From positions 1-8,552 of the forward strand of contig JAJZKX010000057.1 of assembly GCA_021850745.1 (NCBI GenBank): a stretch of 8,552 nt of DNA, written 5' to 3'. The translations under genes were made by a program, and so were the position numbers. The notes below the pieces were generated by a model that was not told the DNA's origin, did not search any database, and saw only the letters and a list, made by a program, of their open reading frames with translations. Within the stretch, counting starts at the first letter, position 1; every line of letters starts with the position of its first letter. The DNA comes from Thermoplasmata archaeon. GTDB taxonomy: Archaea; Thermoplasmatota; Thermoplasmata; Thermoplasmatales; Thermoplasmataceae. This document shows positions 5,570-8,552 of this stretch, in pieces.

Positions 5570-6954
5570 GCAAGGGCCTCCAGAATGTTCTGCTCCGGGG
5601 ATTCCAGCAGGGACGAGATCAGGGACTTGGCCATGTGGACCGCCACTGCATTGCCGATCATCCTCACCGAGTCAGTCTTGGTGCCCGTGAACCTGTATCC
5701 GGCAGGGAAGCCCATGGCTGCCGCCAGTTCATGGGGCTGGAGCATCCTGTACCTTATGTCCATCCTGAATGACGTGCCATTGCCCCTGATTTCAGGCTGG
5801 ATCAATGCGAACCTGTCCTTTGTGGGGATCGTGGGGACAGGTTCCTCAATGTCCCTTGCCGTCCCGTTCCCGTAGTATTCAACAAGATAGGGCTCCACAA
5901 GTGCATGGGCTCCCTTCGTTGGCGTGGAAGGGATTGGATCATCCGTGAGCCTTGGAGCTCCGCCGCTTCCCTGGCTGAGTATGAAAGGCTGGACCAGGCT
6001 GTACCTGTTCTGCGTGTCGATGGTCCCGATGGGGTCGTTCACTGAGTAATTCCTCTTCGGATTGCCGCCATGATAAACGGAAAGGAACGGCTGCACCAGT
6101 GCGGCAGTTCCCCCTTTCCTGTTCGCCGTAATTGTTCTCAGGGGTGAATCTATGGAATCAAGATGGCCTCCGTTTTCCATCTGGATTATGAAGGGCTGTG
6201 CGGCCGGTCCCCCAAATCTCCTTATACCTTCGAGGATGCGCCTGAGCGTGTTGGGAGACAGCGGCTTGGGCCGCTCGAATATGCTTTCCCCCTGCATGGA
6301 CCAGTCGATGATCTCCCTCGCTGCCCTCCATTTCTTCAGGCCGTTGGCTCCCTTCCTGTCATGGGTTGGGACTGGCCATGATACCGGGCTGTCCCCTTTC
6401 CTTGCTATCAGGAAGAATCTCTTCCTTGAGGTTGCATCGCCATAATCGGCGGCGTTGAGGACCCTATAGTCCGTGTTGTAATGGAGGGCTTTCAGTCCCC
6501 GAAGCCATGCCTGGAAGTTCTGGCCCTTCTTTGCCTTTATTGGCTGATCGTTCTCATCCAGAGGCCCCCAGTTACGGAATTCGGGGACATTCTCCACGAG
6601 GATGTTGTCTATGTGGAGCCTGTAAGCCCAGCTGGATATGATCCTTGCATCGTCCCTGTCCTGAAAGTTGCGGGGCTTCCCTCCAAGGGCATTTGAGTGA
6701 TGGGTGCAGCTGGGGGAGGCCACGAGGAGATCAAGATGACCGGATGGAACCGCCTCCTGCGGATTGACCTTCTCAACGTCCTGACAGAAGTGGGTTGCCC
6801 ATGGGTGGTTGAGCTCATGGGTCCTCACTGCCTCGGGATCGTGATTGATTGCCACAAGTTCCACGTTCCCGCCCTTCTCCCTGATTGCCATTGCGAGGCC
6901 AGTTGATGTGCCTCCGCCTCCTGCGAAGAGATCGGCGGCCTGCCATGTTCTCAT
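5566..6954 (-). CDS. DNA (cytosine-5-)-methyltransferase
   Basis: A 462-residue C5-cytosine methyltransferase that transfers methyl from S-adenosylmethionine to a cytosine in DNA. Motif I is DLFAGGGGTSTGL (8-20). Motif IV is SPSCTHHS with catalytic C83, a PSC form rather than the classic PPC. Motif VI is ENV (121-123), motif VIII is SRKRFFLIA (176-184), motif IX is LQPHELAAAMGFP (405-417) and motif X is GNAVAVHMAKSL (434-445). The target-recognition region (about 253-388) contains four repeats of 32-35 residues marked by QPF or EPY and a D/E-P-[IV]-x-T-[IP] step. No restriction partner is adjacent, so an orphan methyltransferase protecting or marking the element is more likely than a complete R-M system, although the nuclease 150 bases downstream should be kept in mind. 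The ATG has GGGAGG 10 bases upstream. The stop overlaps the 50-aa gene. Confidence 0.94.
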   Translation of the reverse strand: MRTWQAADLFAGGGGTSTGLAMAIREKGGNVELVAINHDPEAVRTHELNHPWATHFCQDVEKVNPQEAVPSGHLDLLVASPSCTHHSNALGGKPRNFQDRDDARIISSWAYRLHIDNILVENVPEFRNWGPLDENDQPIKAKKGQNFQAWLRGLKALHYNTDYRVLNAADYGDATSRKRFFLIARKGDSPVSWPVPTHDRKGANGLKKWRAAREIIDWSMQGESIFERPKPLSPNTLRRILEGIRRFGGPAAQPFIIQMENGGHLDSIDSPLRTITANRKGGTAALVQPFLSVYHGGNPKRNYSVNDPIGTIDTQNRYSLVQPFILSQGSGGAPRLTDDPIPSTPTKGAHALVEPYLVEYYGNGTARDIEEPVPTIPTKDRFALIQPEIRGNGTSFRMDIRYRMLQPHELAAAMGFPAGYRFTGTKTDSVRMIGNAVAVHMAKSLISSLLESPEQNILEALA

Positions 6955-6978
6955 ATCACAATTTCCTCCCTGGATGAT

Positions 6979-7617
6979 TCACAATCGCCCCCCCCGCTCC
7001 ATCTCGAACCATTCGCTGAGCTCAGCCTGGTTCTGGGGGAAGAATTTGAAAAGATCTTCCTGCCTTGAGTTTGGATTGTGGTAGACGGGTTTACTCTTCC
7101 TCTTCCTGCTTTCCGGGACCGGGAGCGGAGTCACTGAATTGAGTTTCTTTGGCCCCATCCTGCCTGATGAAAGAGTGACTTCCGCCATGTAGATCTTCTG
7201 TTTCTTCTTTCCCGGGCACCTGTCTCCGTGAATGAGAAGCTTCTGCGGATCAGATGTTTCATATTTGCAATCGGGGCATTTCTCGGGGTGCTGGAGCTTG
7301 CAGGGTCCTGCGTGAGGATGGGGCTTGATGCAATGATTGGGTTCACCTGGTTTTGCTGCAGCAGTTTTCTTTTTCTTCTCAACCTCGTGCCTGTAATCGA
7401 AGGCCCATATTGCCTCGGTAGAATTTCCCCTGTTGGATATGCCTGTGCAGTGTTTGCATACATTCACTGCCGGCATTGTCGGGAGCTTCAGCTCGTATTT
7501 TGTGATGTTGCCGCAGGTGGGGCATCCATGCTTGTCAACGAGCCATTTTGTGTCGAACCCGGGCCTTTCATCCTCAACTATCCTGGCAAATTGCGATACA
7601 TTGACTGTTTCGATCAT
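6979..7617 (-). CDS. Cys-rich zinc-finger-like protein
   Basis: A 212-residue soluble protein with several metal-binding pairs. CPTC (C32/C35) and CKHC (C54/C57) are spaced as a zinc ribbon. A later unit, CPDC at 114-117 followed by H130 and C134 with 12 residues between, is a C2HC-type finger. A His/Cys stretch, HCIKPHPHAGPC, lies at 95-106 between them. A Lys-rich segment (80-89) and a basic C-terminal half suggest nucleic-acid binding; the end is acidic/amphipathic (ELSEWFEMERGGRL). No named family is recognised. Its ATG overlaps the stop of the upstream gene (ATGA) with GGAGG nine bases before it. It ends 24 bases before the methyltransferase and in the same frame. A run of eight G (minus strand) close to its stop is a possible slippage or sequencing-error spot. 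It may be a regulator or a DNA-binding cofactor of the methyltransferase. Confidence 0.75.
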   Translation of the reverse strand: MIETVNVSQFARIVEDERPGFDTKWLVDKHGCPTCGNITKYELKLPTMPAVNVCKHCTGISNRGNSTEAIWAFDYRHEVEKKKKTAAAKPGEPNHCIKPHPHAGPCKLQHPEKCPDCKYETSDPQKLLIHGDRCPGKKKQKIYMAEVTLSSGRMGPKKLNSVTPLPVPESRKRKSKPVYHNPNSRQEDLFKFFPQNQAELSEWFEMERGGRL

Positions 7618-8522
7618 GGATTGAAGCCTCCAGGAAACGCTATCCTTTCCAAAGCAGTCAGGACTCTGTCGAACCTGTCATCTGTCTGAGCGTCCCTCTT
7701 TGCCAGTTCATATACCAGGTCTATGGCCCTTGCGAGCTTGGATTGCTCTTCCCTGTGTTTCCATTTCCCGTCGGATTGGTCGCTGAGCATGGAGCCGAGC
7801 TCCTGCCGGTCCATGTCTGCGGTCCACGATTTCCATTCTTCCGGCCCCACATCGAGCTTTGTTTCCCTCAAGGATTCGTTGTCCCTGGATGAAGTCTCTC
7901 CGTCAAGGGCCTCAAGATCATGGATGCCGGACTCGGGCGGGGAATCATCGATCCCCCATCTTGGCCTGCGGGTTACTGGATCATAATAGATCCACCGGTT
8001 TCCTTTACTGTAATGGTACTGAGCGGCAGCATCGCCTTCATGAGCGTATTCCTTCCATGGGAACTCCATAACGACAATTCCCCTCTCGTCCCTCAAGAAC
8101 TGGAATCCCGGGATCCTCCTGGCGATGATCGATTCAATGTGATCTATTTCAGGCCCGAATTTCTGATAGGCCCTGAACTTGAGTTCGTCGGTGGTGGTTT
8201 CCATGTCCCCGTGGACCACTATACCCCGTATTTCGGTGTAATAAGTATTCACTGCTACAAAGAAGTCATGGAAGCCTTCCACGATCAACTGGTCCCATCC
8301 GTTGAGCCCACGGACCTTCATAGGATGATCCTTCATGTCAATGACCAGTTCAGGGAGCTTCGCCTGCCTGTGTATTTTGTTGGTTATGCGAAATCGTGTG
8401 GCGTGCAGGCGCTGAATATCGCTGAATTTCCGAGGGGTGTTAACCGTTTGGCTGCCTGTGCGTTCTATGGTGTTAACCTTTTGAACCGGGGTGTTAACCT
8501 TTTGGTTTTCAAATCCCAGCAA
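7614..8522 (-). CDS. Unrecognised element protein with N-terminal VNT repeats, start uncertain
   Basis: A 302-residue protein I cannot assign. The N-terminus holds three copies of a Q-[KT]-VNT motif (residues 7-11, 14-18 and 25-29), each encoded by the same 15-bp DNA repeat. A compact, probably folded domain follows (about 35-190), starting DIQRLHATRFRITNKI and rich in aromatic and basic residues. Then comes an acidic linker (190-250) and a charged C-terminal helix (260-297). No membrane segment, Walker box or catalytic motif is seen. The TTG at 8522 has no ribosome binding site, and the frame stays open to the window edge at 8552, so the true start may lie further right. No ATG, GTG or TTG occurs in frame between 8522 and codon 63, so the repeats should lie within the coding sequence. 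It is the first visible gene of the train and overlaps the zinc-finger gene. A DNA-binding or replication role is only a guess. Confidence 0.7.
   Translation of the reverse strand: MLGFENQKVNTPVQKVNTIERTGSQTVNTPRKFSDIQRLHATRFRITNKIHRQAKLPELVIDMKDHPMKVRGLNGWDQLIVEGFHDFFVAVNTYYTEIRGIVVHGDMETTTDELKFRAYQKFGPEIDHIESIIARRIPGFQFLRDERGIVVMEFPWKEYAHEGDAAAQYHYSKGNRWIYYDPVTRRPRWGIDDSPPESGIHDLEALDGETSSRDNESLRETKLDVGPEEWKSWTADMDRQELGSMLSDQSDGKWKHREEQSKLARAIDLVYELAKRDAQTDDRFDRVLTALERIAFPGGFNP
8436..8504. repeat. Three 15-bp GGTGTTAACC repeats
   Basis: GGTGTTAACC followed by TTTTG or GTTTG occurs at 8436-8450, 8469-8483 and 8490-8504. The core GTTAAC is palindromic. Start-to-start distances are 33 and 21 bases, which are multiples of three (keeping the VNT peptide in frame) and also close to three and two helical turns. 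The copies could therefore be both protein repeats and same-face protein-binding sites. I see no further copy in the window. Confidence 0.75.
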
Positions 8523-8552
8523 TGCGAGGTTGAGAAGAAACAGAAAACTGCT

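Noticed and set aside
6152..6906. Plus-strand frames antisense to the methyltransferase
   Set aside because: The minus strand carries all the methyltransferase motifs; these frames have no recognisable content.
8436..8504. CRISPR-like array
   Set aside because: Only three 15-bp units with 6- and 18-bp gaps, and in-frame coding; this is too short and irregular for CRISPR.
1..8552. tRNA gene, att-site repeat or insertion-sequence ends
   Set aside because: I looked for tRNA-like stems, long direct repeats beside the recombinase and terminal inverted repeats, and saw none that I could support by eye.

Overview
The window looks like part of an archaeal virus, provirus or integrative element. The likely host is a Thermoplasmata-type or other euryarchaeal archaeon. 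This is inferred from several things: Arg is encoded mostly by AGG and Ile often by ATA; strong GGAGG ribosome binding sites precede most genes; the exported proteins are dense in N-glycosylation sequons; and a tyrosine recombinase, an endonuclease VII-type nuclease, a cytosine methyltransferase, a zinc-finger protein and a winged-helix protein sit in one compact array. I could not search a database, so host and element type remain inferences.

Layout. From the right edge leftwards (minus strand) runs a very tight gene train: an unrecognised protein whose N-terminus carries three DNA/protein repeats (7614-8522, frame open to the window edge); a Cys-rich zinc-finger-like protein (6979-7617); a C5-cytosine methyltransferase (5566-6954); a 50-aa protein (5417-5569); an endonuclease VII-like HNH nuclease with a TTG start (4995-5411); a possible 23-aa Cys-containing microprotein (4923-4994); a 218-aa membrane-anchored, sequon-rich exported protein (4266-4922); a 43-aa protein (4138-4269); a tyrosine recombinase (3423-4145); a 31-aa single-helix membrane protein (3305-3400); and a winged-helix regulator (3058-3300). 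Neighbours overlap by ATGA or sit a few bases apart, and each Shine-Dalgarno is usually embedded in the end of the upstream gene, so this reads as one translationally coupled operon. Four of these genes are 50 codons or shorter and are easily missed.

A converging plus-strand gene (2491-3030) encodes a highly charged protein with two CGPG...CRK modules. A T-rich 27-bp spacer separates it from the regulator. To its left, a block of three tandem 13-bp repeats flanked by inverted copies (2402-2470) separates it from a divergent, very large exported protein (1-2359, C-terminus beyond the window) with about 30 N-glycosylation sequons.

How the parts may work together (inference): the recombinase would integrate or excise the element; the nuclease would resolve branched DNA; the methyltransferase would protect or mark DNA; the winged-helix and zinc-finger proteins would regulate; and the two exported sequon-rich proteins would form virion or cell-surface structures. 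The two repeat clusters (2402-2470 and 8436-8504) are the best candidates for operators or replication-related binding sites.
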